From NCBI RefSeq assembly GCF_000807775.2, contig NZ_CP047385.1, forward strand, positions 2,170,001-2,234,000: 64,000 nucleotides of DNA, given 5' to 3'. Source of the DNA: Pandoraea fibrosis (GTDB taxonomy: Bacteria > Pseudomonadota > Gammaproteobacteria > Burkholderiales > Burkholderiaceae). The notes beneath the pieces are model-generated. The model did no database searches. It was not told the DNA's origin and saw nothing but the letters and a program-made list of their open reading frames with translations. The position numbers and the translations under genes were made by a program. Shown here one piece after another: positions 56,264-64,000 of the stretch; within the stretch, counting starts at the first letter, position 1; each line of letters starts with the position of its first letter.

Positions 56264-57697
56264 ATGAACCGCTCCACCAAGATCGTCGCCACTATCGGTC
56301 CGGCGTCCAGCACGCCGGAAGTGCTCTCGCGCATGATCGCCGCAGGCGTTGACGTTGTCCGGCTGAACTTCTCGCACGGCAAGGCGCAGGACCATATCGA
56401 GCGCGCCGAGATGGTGCGCGCGGCCGCCAAGGCAGCGGGCCGCGAAGTGGCCATCATGGCCGACCTTCAGGGCCCGAAGATTCGCGTCGGCAAGTTCGAG
56501 AACGGCAAGACCACGCTCGAAGCGGGTGCCAAGTTCATTCTGGACGCCGATTGCGAACTGGGTAACGACGAACGCGTCGGCCTGGACTACAAGGAACTGC
56601 CGCGCGACGTGCGTCCGGGCGACGTGCTGCTGCTCAACGACGGCCTGATCGTGCTGATCGTCGATCGCGTGTTGGGCACCGAGATCCATACGACCGTGAA
56701 GGTCGGCGGCGATCTCTCGAACAACAAGGGGATCAACCGCCAGGGCGGTGGGCTGACGGCACCGGCGCTCACGGCCAAGGACATGGAAGACATCAAGACG
56801 GCGATGGCGCTGGGCGCCGACTACGTCGCGGTCTCCTTCCCGAAGAACGCCACCGATATGGAAATGGCGCGCCGTCTGGCCAATGTGGCTGGCGAGCCGT
56901 ATGGCATCAAGCCGCGCATGATCGCCAAGATCGAGCGTGCCGAAGCCATCCCGGCGCTGGAAGAAATTCTGGCCGCGTCGGACTGCATCATGGTCGCCCG
57001 TGGCGATCTGGCCATCGAAGTGGGCAACGCCGCGGTGCCGGGTCTGCAAAAGCGCATGATCAAGCTCGCGCGTGAGATGAACAAGCTCACGATCACGGCC
57101 ACGCAGATGATGGAGTCGATGATCCACAACCCGGTGCCGACCCGCGCCGAGGTGTCGGACGTCGCCAACGCGGTGCTCGATGGGACCGACGCCGTCATGT
57201 TGTCGGCCGAGAGCGCGGCGGGCAAGTATCCGGTCGAGACGATCGAGACGATGGCCGCGATCTGCGTCGAAGCCGAGCGTTCGGAAACCGTGGAACTCGA
57301 TCGCGACTGGCTGAACCAAACTTTTACGCGCATCGACCAAACGATTGCGGCCGGCGCCCTGTTTACCGCGTATCATCTTGGCGCGAAAGCGATCGTGGCC
57401 CTGACGGAGTCGGGTTCGACCGCGCTGTGGGTGTCCCGCCACAGGATTCATGTGCCGATTTTTGCGCTGACGTCGCAACTCGGCAGCCATCGCAAGATGG
57501 CGCTGTACCGTAACGTCTACGCGATGCGTGCCGACGCTACGCTCGACCGCGATCAAGCGCTCAAGCAAGCCGAGCAATTGTTGCTCGCACGCGGCGTGGT
57601 CAAGCGCGGCGACACGATCGTGTTGACGGTAGGCGAGCCGATGGGGCAACCCGGCGGTACCAATACGTTGAAGATCGTCCAGGTGGGCCAGGCATGA
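56264..57697 (+). CDS. pyk: Pyruvate kinase
   Basis: A protein of about 477 residues from [16 protein letters not shown]; an ATG 9 nt earlier (56255), with AGAGGA at 8 nt, is an equal candidate. [34 protein letters not shown], the active-site [12 protein letters not shown] and [41 protein letters not shown] are canonical. It makes pyruvate and ATP, the last step of glycolysis. Confidence 0.98.
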   Translation: MNRSTKIVATIGPASSTPEVLSRMIAAGVDVVRLNFSHGKAQDHIERAEMVRAAAKAAGREVAIMADLQGPKIRVGKFENGKTTLEAGAKFILDADCELGNDERVGLDYKELPRDVRPGDVLLLNDGLIVLIVDRVLGTEIHTTVKVGGDLSNNKGINRQGGGLTAPALTAKDMEDIKTAMALGADYVAVSFPKNATDMEMARRLANVAGEPYGIKPRMIAKIERAEAIPALEEILAASDCIMVARGDLAIEVGNAAVPGLQKRMIKLAREMNKLTITATQMMESMIHNPVPTRAEVSDVANAVLDGTDAVMLSAESAAGKYPVETIETMAAICVEAERSETVELDRDWLNQTFTRIDQTIAAGALFTAYHLGAKAIVALTESGSTALWVSRHRIHVPIFALTSQLGSHRKMALYRNVYAMRADATLDRDQALKQAEQLLLARGVVKRGDTIVLTVGEPMGQPGGTNTLKIVQVGQA

Positions 57698-57831
57698 CGA
57701 AGTGGGCCGCGCGAGCGCGGCGAGGCGCAGGAGCACCAGCTCACGCCGCGCCGCCCGCGAGCCGTCGTCATGAGGGGCGCCTCTGGATCGAGGAAAGATT
57801 TGCTTAGTTTTGTGATTCCAAGGAGAACATC

Positions 57832-58896
57832 ATGCCCCTAGTCTCTATGCGACAGCTGCTCGACCATGCCGCCGAAAACGGCTACGGTCTGCCGGCCTTC
57901 AACGTCAACAATCTGGAGCAGGTTTCCGCCATCATGGCTGCCGCCGACGAAGTCGGCGCGCCGGTCATCATGCAAGCCTCGGCAGGTGCCCGTAAGTACG
58001 CTGGCGAAGCGTTCCTGCGTCACCTGATCTCGGCGGCGGTGGAAGCCTATCCGCACATCCCGGTGGTGATGCACCAGGATCACGGCCAGTCGCCGGCCGT
58101 GTGTATGGCCGCGATCAAGAGCGGCTTCTCGAGCGTGATGATGGACGGTTCGCTCGAAGCCGACGGCAAGTCGGTTGCCAGCTACGAGTACAACGTCGAA
58201 GTGTCGAAGAAGGTGGTCGAGTTCTCGCACTACATCGGCGTGACGGTGGAAGCCGAGCTGGGCGTGCTGGGGTCGCTCGAAACGATGAAGGGCGACAAGG
58301 AAGACGGCCACGGTGCCGACGGCACGATGACCCGCGAGCAACTGCTAACCGATCCGGATCAGGCCGCCGACTTCGTGCATCAGACGCAGTGCGACGCGCT
58401 GGCCATTGCCATCGGTACCTCGCACGGCGCCTACAAGTTCAGCCGCAAGCCGACGGGCGACATTCTCGCCATCGACCGCATCAAGGAAATCCATCGTCGC
58501 ATTCCGAACACCCACCTGGTGATGCACGGTTCGTCGTCGGTGCCGCAGGAACTGCTCGCCGAGATCCGCGAATTCGGTGGCGACATGAAGGAAACGTATG
58601 GCGTGCCGGTCGAAGAGATCGTCGAAGGCATCAAGCACGGCGTGCGCAAGATCAACATCGATACCGATATCCGCCTCGCCATGACGGGCGCGATCCGTCG
58701 CTATCTGTTCGAGAACCCGAGCAAGTTCGACCCGCGCGATTACCTCAAGCCGGCTCGTGAAGCCGCCAAGCAGGTTTGCAAGGCGCGTTATCTGTCGTTC
58801 GGCTGCGAAGGTCAGGCCAGCAAGATCAAGACGGTTTCGCTCGACAAGATGGCCGAGAAGTACAAGAGCGGCGATCTCGCTCAGATCGTGAAGTAA
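57832..58896 (+). CDS. fba: Fructose-bisphosphate aldolase, class II (CbbA-like)
   Basis: A 354-residue zinc-dependent aldolase. [15 protein letters not shown], the zinc ligands in [54 protein letters not shown] and [17 protein letters not shown] are visible. It splits fructose 1,6-bisphosphate, and could also serve sedoheptulose bisphosphate as in the CbbA branch. AAGGAGA lies 6 nt before the ATG. Confidence 0.98.
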   Translation: MPLVSMRQLLDHAAENGYGLPAFNVNNLEQVSAIMAAADEVGAPVIMQASAGARKYAGEAFLRHLISAAVEAYPHIPVVMHQDHGQSPAVCMAAIKSGFSSVMMDGSLEADGKSVASYEYNVEVSKKVVEFSHYIGVTVEAELGVLGSLETMKGDKEDGHGADGTMTREQLLTDPDQAADFVHQTQCDALAIAIGTSHGAYKFSRKPTGDILAIDRIKEIHRRIPNTHLVMHGSSSVPQELLAEIREFGGDMKETYGVPVEEIVEGIKHGVRKINIDTDIRLAMTGAIRRYLFENPSKFDPRDYLKPAREAAKQVCKARYLSFGCEGQASKIKTVSLDKMAEKYKSGDLAQIVK

Positions 58897-58995
58897 TCGA
58901 ACGCATCGCTGCCATGCCGGGCTCGCCCCGCATGGCAGGCTGCCCGGCCCGGGCAGCGGGGGATTGACGGGCTTATCCCGTCACATGCCTCGCGC

Positions 58996-59703
58996 TCAGG
59001 TCGCAGGCCCGGCTTTGGCCAGCACTCGCTGGAACAGAAGCCGGGCCTTTTCTTTTGGCATCTGCAACTGGAACTTGCCGCCCAGCTCGGAGCGGATCGT
59101 GGCGGTGAGCATTTCCACGCCGTCGACGATGAGCGTCATCGGTTCGTTCATGTGCTGGCGGGAGAAGTCGCGCATGCGGGTAGTCGCGCCGTCGCGCAGG
59201 CTCATCGTGATGACGACCTCGGTATCCGTCGGGGTGTCGCCTTTTTGTGCCGGGAACTGCAAGCCCAACTGCTCGATGTCGCGCGCCGCAAACAAGGCGA
59301 AGCGAGGAATATCGTCGTCGTTTTCCGGCGTGGCGATCGCGACGAGGCGCGGCAGCGCGGGCCGCTCGACGGTGTCGGTCGCGGTCGATGCAGGGCTCGG
59401 GGGGGCCGGGTGCGGCGTGCCGGGCCGATGGATCGGGGCATGGGCGGACGCTGCTGGCGGCGTCGCACCGGGGGAGGTCGACTGCGCAAACGCGGGCAGG
59501 CTGGCGAACGCCAGCGCGGCGCTCAGCGCCAGACGGGCGTGCCAATGCGTTTTCGGGAGCGGGCAGGGACGGGCGCCCGGTCGGACTTCGAGGCAGACGC
59601 CGCGGCGGCGCAAGGCACATTTGTCGGCGCAGGGCTGCCGGACAGTTTTCGGATTCGCGGCGTTCGTCACGGCAGTCCCCTCGGTTCGGGTGAGCATTTC
59701 CAT
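58996..59703 (-). CDS. Exported protein with SecD P1-head-like domain
   Basis: A protein of about 235 residues; the start is uncertain (ATG 59703, 59697 or GTG 59670). A signal peptide-like stretch (LALSAALAFASLPAFAQS) sits unusually far in, after a Cys/Arg-rich leader of about 65 residues. A Pro/Ala linker follows. The folded C-terminal part (ALFAARDIEQLGLQFPAQKG, TTRMRDFSRQHMNEPMTLIVDGVEMLTATIRSELGGKFQLQMP) resembles the periplasmic P1 head of SecD, where the VDG-containing strand is typical. Divergent from the unknown 520-residue protein. Function unknown. Confidence 0.68.
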   Translation of the reverse strand: MEMLTRTEGTAVTNAANPKTVRQPCADKCALRRRGVCLEVRPGARPCPLPKTHWHARLALSAALAFASLPAFAQSTSPGATPPAASAHAPIHRPGTPHPAPPSPASTATDTVERPALPRLVAIATPENDDDIPRFALFAARDIEQLGLQFPAQKGDTPTDTEVVITMSLRDGATTRMRDFSRQHMNEPMTLIVDGVEMLTATIRSELGGKFQLQMPKEKARLLFQRVLAKAGPAT

Positions 59704-59890
59704 TCTAGGCAACATCCGGGCAGGTCGAAGGACGGGAAATCCTAGCCCCCCGACCGGTGTGCGGTGGCGCCCGTGCCGGCGCAAATCGATAGTCATCCAC
59801 CCAATCCCGAAGTCCGGTGCCGGGCTGCGTGGGAGTCTCCCTGGCCCCCCGCTCATTCGCTCGCGCCCTCGCGGCCATCCGGAGATTGCC

Positions 59891-61453
59891 ATGCCCATGT
59901 CCCTGCCCAAAGTCGTTTCCCGTTGTCTGGGCATATCCAGCCCAAACGAAAATTCACCGCCATCGTCGGAGGGCAATTCCCTGGCGGGAGAGGTAACTTC
60001 GGTGTCTCATCGAGCGCAGACGACGGTGCGCGTCGCCGCAAGTGAGCCAACGCCCGGCCCTTCCGAGATCGCCATGACGACCATGGCCGCCGATTGGCGC
60101 GGCAGCGAGATCGGTGAAACCGCCGCACAGACGCACGCCAGCACACAAGTTCAACGCCGGGGAAGCGATGCCGCCGCGCAGGCAATGCCGCCGGCGATCG
60201 AGCAGGCGACGCAGGACTGGGCCGATCTGTATGGTGTTCATACCTCGCAATTGATCCGTCTGGGAAATCAATGCACGCGTTACGGCCTGATCGAGCTGGG
60301 CGGACATCGGTTCATCGTCGGGCCGACGGCGACGCCGGGAGAGGCGCGGGTGCTCACCCGCATGCTCAAAGCCCGCCCGCAGATCGGTGCGATCTTCTGT
60401 GTCGAACCCGGCGTGATGCAGCCCCCCGCCGACTCGGCGCACCTGTTGCGGGAGTCGCGTCAAACGGGGTACGCCGAGCGGCCCATTCACGAGTATTTTT
60501 CCAGCGTCATACATCGCAGCCCGCCGGCGTCGGATGCCGCTGCGACACGCGCGCAACCCGCCCCCGTTCCCCTTGATGGCGGACTGTCTCATGTGCAGTT
60601 CATGGAGTTTGTCGGCATGGAGCGATTCGATGCCGAGATTCCCCGCGAGGTGTTATGGGACGCCGGGCGCGGCGTTGCGGCGTTCATGCGCGAGAACCCC
60701 GGCAAGGTCGCGATGGTGTGTTCGGAGCGCGGCATCGCCCGGCCATGCGCCGTGATCGCGAGCGCGGCACTGCTGCTGACAAACGGCGATGCGGCGCTGC
60801 GCGCAAGCCTGCGCGAGCAGGTCGTCGGGCAACGCGCCAAGTACAGCGACCACCATATCAATCTGGCGGCCCGCAGCCTCGATCTGATTGCCGAATTCGC
60901 GAGACTGCTCGAGGTGCTTCGCACCCCCGGTCGAGGGGATCTCGATCAGGAACGCAAGATCCATTTGCTCAAGGCGCGGTTGCCGGCGCAGACCGTCGGT
61001 CAATATGGCGATGGGGACGAGGCTGGCGATGAAGCACGCCTGACTCTGGCGGCGCTCCTCGAAGACAATTTTGACCGTGTGTCACCGGCACTCATGTCTG
61101 GAGGATTGCCACCCGATACCGCGATGCTCTGGCTTTGCGACGAGTTCACTGTGCAGCGTGGCGTCCGGTTCCTGACGCCCAGCTACACCTACGGTCACGT
61201 CGACCGGATCTCCCAGGCGAGTATCGATCCGGACCATCGGAACGCGATCCGGCTGGTGTCCGTCGACGATGACGGGCTGACCTGCGACAACAAGTACTAC
61301 GACGCCGCTTCCGTGGCCGACTGGTACCGCCATTGCCGTCTTCGTTCCAATGTGATGTCGAATCCGGTCTCAAGGGCCCCGGTCGTGGCGCTGCTCGTGC
61401 ACGAGGGCGAACTGGCAAGGCTCGAGCCGCTATTCCGGCGCGGCACCGCCTGA
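59891..61453 (+). CDS. Unknown 520-residue protein, possibly secreted
   Basis: A 520-residue protein of no family I recognise. The ATG at 59891 has GGAGA 5 nt upstream; the longer frame before it is antisense to another gene. Residues 1-105 are Ser/Thr/Ala/Pro-rich and look disordered, like type III effector N-termini. The rest is globular: GHRFIVGPTATPGEARVLTRMLKA, ERPIHEYFSSVI, VAMVCSERGIARPCAVIASAALLL and LWLCDEFTVQRGVRFLTPSYTYGHVDR. VCSERGIAR recalls a phosphatase P-loop but has six residues between Cys and Arg instead of five. No signal peptide or TM. Secretion is inferred only from composition. Confidence 0.7.
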   Translation: MPMSLPKVVSRCLGISSPNENSPPSSEGNSLAGEVTSVSHRAQTTVRVAASEPTPGPSEIAMTTMAADWRGSEIGETAAQTHASTQVQRRGSDAAAQAMPPAIEQATQDWADLYGVHTSQLIRLGNQCTRYGLIELGGHRFIVGPTATPGEARVLTRMLKARPQIGAIFCVEPGVMQPPADSAHLLRESRQTGYAERPIHEYFSSVIHRSPPASDAAATRAQPAPVPLDGGLSHVQFMEFVGMERFDAEIPREVLWDAGRGVAAFMRENPGKVAMVCSERGIARPCAVIASAALLLTNGDAALRASLREQVVGQRAKYSDHHINLAARSLDLIAEFARLLEVLRTPGRGDLDQERKIHLLKARLPAQTVGQYGDGDEAGDEARLTLAALLEDNFDRVSPALMSGGLPPDTAMLWLCDEFTVQRGVRFLTPSYTYGHVDRISQASIDPDHRNAIRLVSVDDDGLTCDNKYYDAASVADWYRHCRLRSNVMSNPVSRAPVVALLVHEGELARLEPLFRRGTA

Positions 61454-61634
61454 GTCCGACGCCCCGTGTCGAGGGGCCGGGGGGGCGGCGTTCGACGGCG
61501 AGCGCCAGCGGGCGGAGCCGGCGTCGGTGCGCCGGCCTCCCGCCCCATGACACATCGGGGGGCGACATCTTCGTGAATCGCCCCCCGACGCGCGTATAAT
61601 TACGCCTTTGCCCTTCCTGACATTGGGTCCCGCC

Positions 61635-62540
61635 GTGACTACCCCCGCTCCGAACGCCCTGTACGAATCCTCCCTCAAGAGCCTACCGCTGCTCTCGCGC
61701 GGCAAAGTGCGCGATAACTATGCCGTCGGCGACGACAAGCTGCTGATCGTAACGACGGACCGCCTCTCGGCGTTCGACGTGATCATGGGCGAACCGATTC
61801 CGGGCAAGGGCCGTGTGCTCAACCAGATGGCCAACTTCTGGTTCGACAAGCTGGCGCACGTTGTGCCGAATCACCTGACGGGCGTGGCGCCCGAGACGGT
61901 CGTGTCCGCAGACGAAGCCGGGCAAGTTGCCGGCCGTGCGGTCGTCGTCAAGCGCCTCAAGCCGATTCTCGTGGAAGCGGTGGTGCGTGGCTACCTCGCC
62001 GGCAGCGGCTGGAAGGACTATCAGGCGACGGGCGCCGTGTGCGGCGTGAAGCTGCCCGCCGGTCTGCAAAACGCGCAACAACTGCCTGAACCGATCTTCA
62101 CCCCGGCGGCCAAGGCCGAGCTGGGCGAGCATGACGAGAACATCAGCTTCGACGACATGGTGAGCCGTATCGGCCGCGAACTCGCCGAGCAAATCCGCGA
62201 AATCTCGATTCGTCTGTACAAGGAAGCGGCGGCCTACGCGGCCACGCGCGGCATCATCATCGCCGACACGAAATTCGAATTCGGTCTGGACGACGATGGA
62301 AAGCTGCATCTGATGGACGAAGCGCTGACGGCCGATTCGTCGCGTTTCTGGCCTGCCGACTCTTACGCCGTGGGCAGCAACCCGCCGTCGTTCGACAAGC
62401 AGTTCGTGCGTGACTGGCTCGAGACCCAGCCGTGGGGCAAGACGCCGCCGGCACCGAAGCTGCCGGACGAGGTCGTCGAGAAGACGGCGGCCAAGTACCG
62501 CGAGGCGCTCGAGCGCCTGACCGGCCAGCAACTGGCCTGA
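61635..62540 (+). CDS. purC: SAICAR synthetase (phosphoribosylaminoimidazole-succinocarboxamide synthase)
   Basis: A 301-residue PurC starting at GTG 61635 ([14 protein letters not shown]); the earlier frame start is a TTG without support. [51 protein letters not shown] and [33 protein letters not shown] are the canonical motifs of the longer, fungal/betaproteobacterial type. It joins aspartate to CAIR in purine synthesis. It is 15 nt before purE. Confidence 0.98.
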   Translation: MTTPAPNALYESSLKSLPLLSRGKVRDNYAVGDDKLLIVTTDRLSAFDVIMGEPIPGKGRVLNQMANFWFDKLAHVVPNHLTGVAPETVVSADEAGQVAGRAVVVKRLKPILVEAVVRGYLAGSGWKDYQATGAVCGVKLPAGLQNAQQLPEPIFTPAAKAELGEHDENISFDDMVSRIGRELAEQIREISIRLYKEAAAYAATRGIIIADTKFEFGLDDDGKLHLMDEALTADSSRFWPADSYAVGSNPPSFDKQFVRDWLETQPWGKTPPAPKLPDEVVEKTAAKYREALERLTGQQLA

Positions 62541-62555
62541 GCAGGACACGACGAC

Positions 62556-63062
62556 ATGAGCGAGAAACAAGCCGTGGCCCCGCGCGTTGGCGTGGTAATG
62601 GGGTCCAACTCGGACTGGGAAGTGATGAAGAACGCGGCCGCGATTCTGGCCGAGTTCGGGGTGCCCTACGAAGCACAGGTCGTCTCCGCGCATCGCATGC
62701 CGGACGACATGTTCCGTTACGCCGAGGCCGCCCGCGAGCGAGGCCTCGTCGCGATCATCGCGGGGGCGGGCGGTGCCGCTCATCTGCCGGGCATGATCGC
62801 CGCCAAGACGACCGTGCCGGTGCTGGGTGTGCCGGTGCCGAGCAAGTACCTGCGTGGCGAAGATTCGCTGCTCTCGATCGTCCAGATGCCCAAGGGGGTG
62901 CCGGTCGCCACGTTCGCCATTGGCGAAGCCGGCGCCGCTAACGCGGCATTGTTCGCAGTCGCCATGCTGGCGGCCGGCGACAAGACGCTGGCCGACAAGC
63001 TCGATGCGTTCCGTGCGAAGCAGACCGAAGCCGCGCGCGGCATGACGCTGCCTGCGCTGTAA
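62556..63062 (+). CDS. purE: N5-CAIR mutase
   Basis: A 168-residue Pur[41 protein letters not shown] holds the active-site Ser/Asp and the SAHRMP loop; [17 protein letters not shown] and [23 protein letters not shown] follow. It converts N5-CAIR (from PurK) into CAIR, the PurC substrate. It sits in the purC-purE-purK operon. Confidence 0.99.
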   Translation: MSEKQAVAPRVGVVMGSNSDWEVMKNAAAILAEFGVPYEAQVVSAHRMPDDMFRYAEAARERGLVAIIAGAGGAAHLPGMIAAKTTVPVLGVPVPSKYLRGEDSLLSIVQMPKGVPVATFAIGEAGAANAALFAVAMLAAGDKTLADKLDAFRAKQTEAARGMTLPAL

Positions 63063-63103
63063 AAGAAAAGTCCGTCCCCGCTACTGTCAGCGCCTCAACG
63101 AAG

Positions 63104-64000
63104 ATGAATTCTGCCTCCGCTACGCCTGTCCTTCCCGGCCAATGGCTGGGCATGCTGGGCGGCGGCCAACTCGGCCGCATGTTCTGTTTTGCCGCGCAAT
63201 CGATGGGTTACCGCGTCTGTGTGCTGGACCCGGACCCTCGCTGTCCGGCCGGCGCCGTTGCCGACCGTCTGATCGTTGCCGATTACCGTGACGAGACGGC
63301 GCTCACCGAGCTGGCCGCGCTGTGCCCGGCCGTGTCGACCGAGTTCGAAAATGTGCCGGCCCAGTCGCTCGACTTCCTCGCCGCTTCCACGACCGTGAGC
63401 CCTGCGGGGCGTTGCGTCGCGATTGCGCAGGATCGGGTGGCGGAAAAGCGATTCATCGAAAGCTGCGGCGTGCCCGTGGCCCCGCATCTGGTCATCGAAT
63501 CGAACGAGGCGCTTGCCGCCATCGGCGACGCCGCCATCGCGAGCGTGCTGCCGGGGATTCTGAAGACCGCGCGTCTGGGCTATGACGGCAAGGGGCAGGT
63601 GCGGGTGAATACCGTGGCCGAGGCCCGTGACGCTTATGCCGCGCTGGGCGGTGTGCCTTGCGTGCTGGAGAAGCGTTTGGCGCTGGCCTTCGAGGTCTCG
63701 GTGTTGAGCGCGCGCGGGGCCGATGGCACCGTGGCGACTTACCCGCTCGCACAGAACGTGCATATCGACGGCATTCTCGCCACCACGACGGTACCTGCTC
63801 CCGATGCCGACCCGGCCATTGCCGACGCGGCGCGCGCGGCAGCGGCGACGATTGCGTCGAAAATGGGCTACGTGGGCGTGCTGTGCGTCGAGTTCTTCAT
63901 TCTCAAGGACGGCTCGCTCGTCGCCAATGAAATGGCACCACGTCCGCACAACAGCGGTCACTACACCATCGATGCCTGCGCGGCCAGCCAGTTCGAGCAG
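63104..64000 (+). CDS. purK: N5-CAIR synthetase, cut by the window end
   Basis: The first 299 codons of PurK, open at the window edge. [39 protein letters not shown] is the classic N-terminus. The ATP-grasp core ([66 protein letters not shown]) is intact. It makes N5-CAIR from AIR, bicarbonate and ATP. The ATG at 63104 follows purE by 41 nt. Confidence 0.98.
   Translation, partial: MNSASATPVLPGQWLGMLGGGQLGRMFCFAAQSMGYRVCVLDPDPRCPAGAVADRLIVADYRDETALTELAALCPAVSTEFENVPAQSLDFLAASTTVSPAGRCVAIAQDRVAEKRFIESCGVPVAPHLVIESNEALAAIGDAAIASVLPGILKTARLGYDGKGQVRVNTVAEARDAYAALGGVPCVLEKRLALAFEVSVLSARGADGTVATYPLAQNVHIDGILATTTVPAPDADPAIADAARAAAATIASKMGYVGVLCVEFFILKDGSLVANEMAPRPHNSGHYTIDACAASQFEQ

Noticed and set aside
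58964..59890. The first 309 codons of an 829-codon frame ending at 61453
   Set aside because: This part is antisense to the SecD-head-like gene and lacks structure; a ribosome site and ATG at 59891 mark the real start.
60711..60770. Calling the 520-residue protein a tyrosine phosphatase
   Set aside because: The Cys-to-Arg spacing in CSERGIAR is six residues, not five, and no general-acid Asp loop can be identified by eye.

Overview
The window is a 64 kb piece of a GC-rich betaproteobacterial chromosome. The rRNA sequences, the DUF4148 and DUF4019 small exported proteins, the CIRCE-controlled groESL pair and the order pgk-pyk-fba-purC-purE-purK all point to Burkholderiaceae. I lean towards Pandoraea, but the sequence alone does not prove the genus.

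Layout. 1-1235: the 3' part of a 23S rRNA gene, the 5S rRNA gene and a strong terminator, so the left edge lies inside an rRNA operon. 1340-1816: a chromosomal AAC(6')-I-like acetyltransferase. 1978-12593: a ten-gene minus-strand operon (LysR regulator, flavin monooxygenase, two peptide-type ABC permeases, two ATPases, binding protein, acyl-CoA thioesterase/BAAT-like hydrolase, two AhpD/CMD-fold proteins). Most junctions overlap by 1-4 bases, and a terminator closes it at 1882-1913. 12954-15254: an SOS-type unit, with a LexA box ahead of an unknown protein and a DnaQ-exonuclease/GIY-YIG fusion nuclease. 15354-23131: a GST-like protein, a diguanylate cyclase, regulators, small exported proteins, an alpha/beta hydrolase and a regulator/acetyltransferase cluster around a 22-bp palindrome. 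23606-28801: a three-subunit molybdenum hydroxylase (Mo subunit with Tat signal, 2Fe-2S subunit, tri-heme cytochrome c lipoprotein).

28848-37160: a WYL regulator with a VOC protein, then a cell-envelope methionine sulfoxide repair set (msrB, dipZ-like, msrA) divergent from a two-component system. 37380-39550 is an AT-richer island next to groESL. It carries a prolyl 4-hydroxylase translationally overlapping a gene whose protein ends in a tyrosine-spaced polyproline tail. This enzyme/possible-substrate pair is the most interesting novelty candidate in the window. 39554-41820: groESL with a near-consensus promoter, a perfect CIRCE operator and a terminator.

41829-54738: LysR/MFS and MarR/EamA divergent pairs (the EamA gene is frameshifted), moaC, a BepA-type metalloprotease, another MFS protein, a YheT-like hydrolase, waaF (LPS core), a small zinc-finger protein and azlCD (branched-chain amino acid export). 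54825-64000: lower glycolysis (pgk, pyk, fba), a secreted SecD-head-like protein divergent from an unrecognised 520-residue protein that may be secreted, then de novo purine genes purC, purE and a purK cut by the window edge. No tRNA, CRISPR array, intact insertion sequence or prophage was seen.
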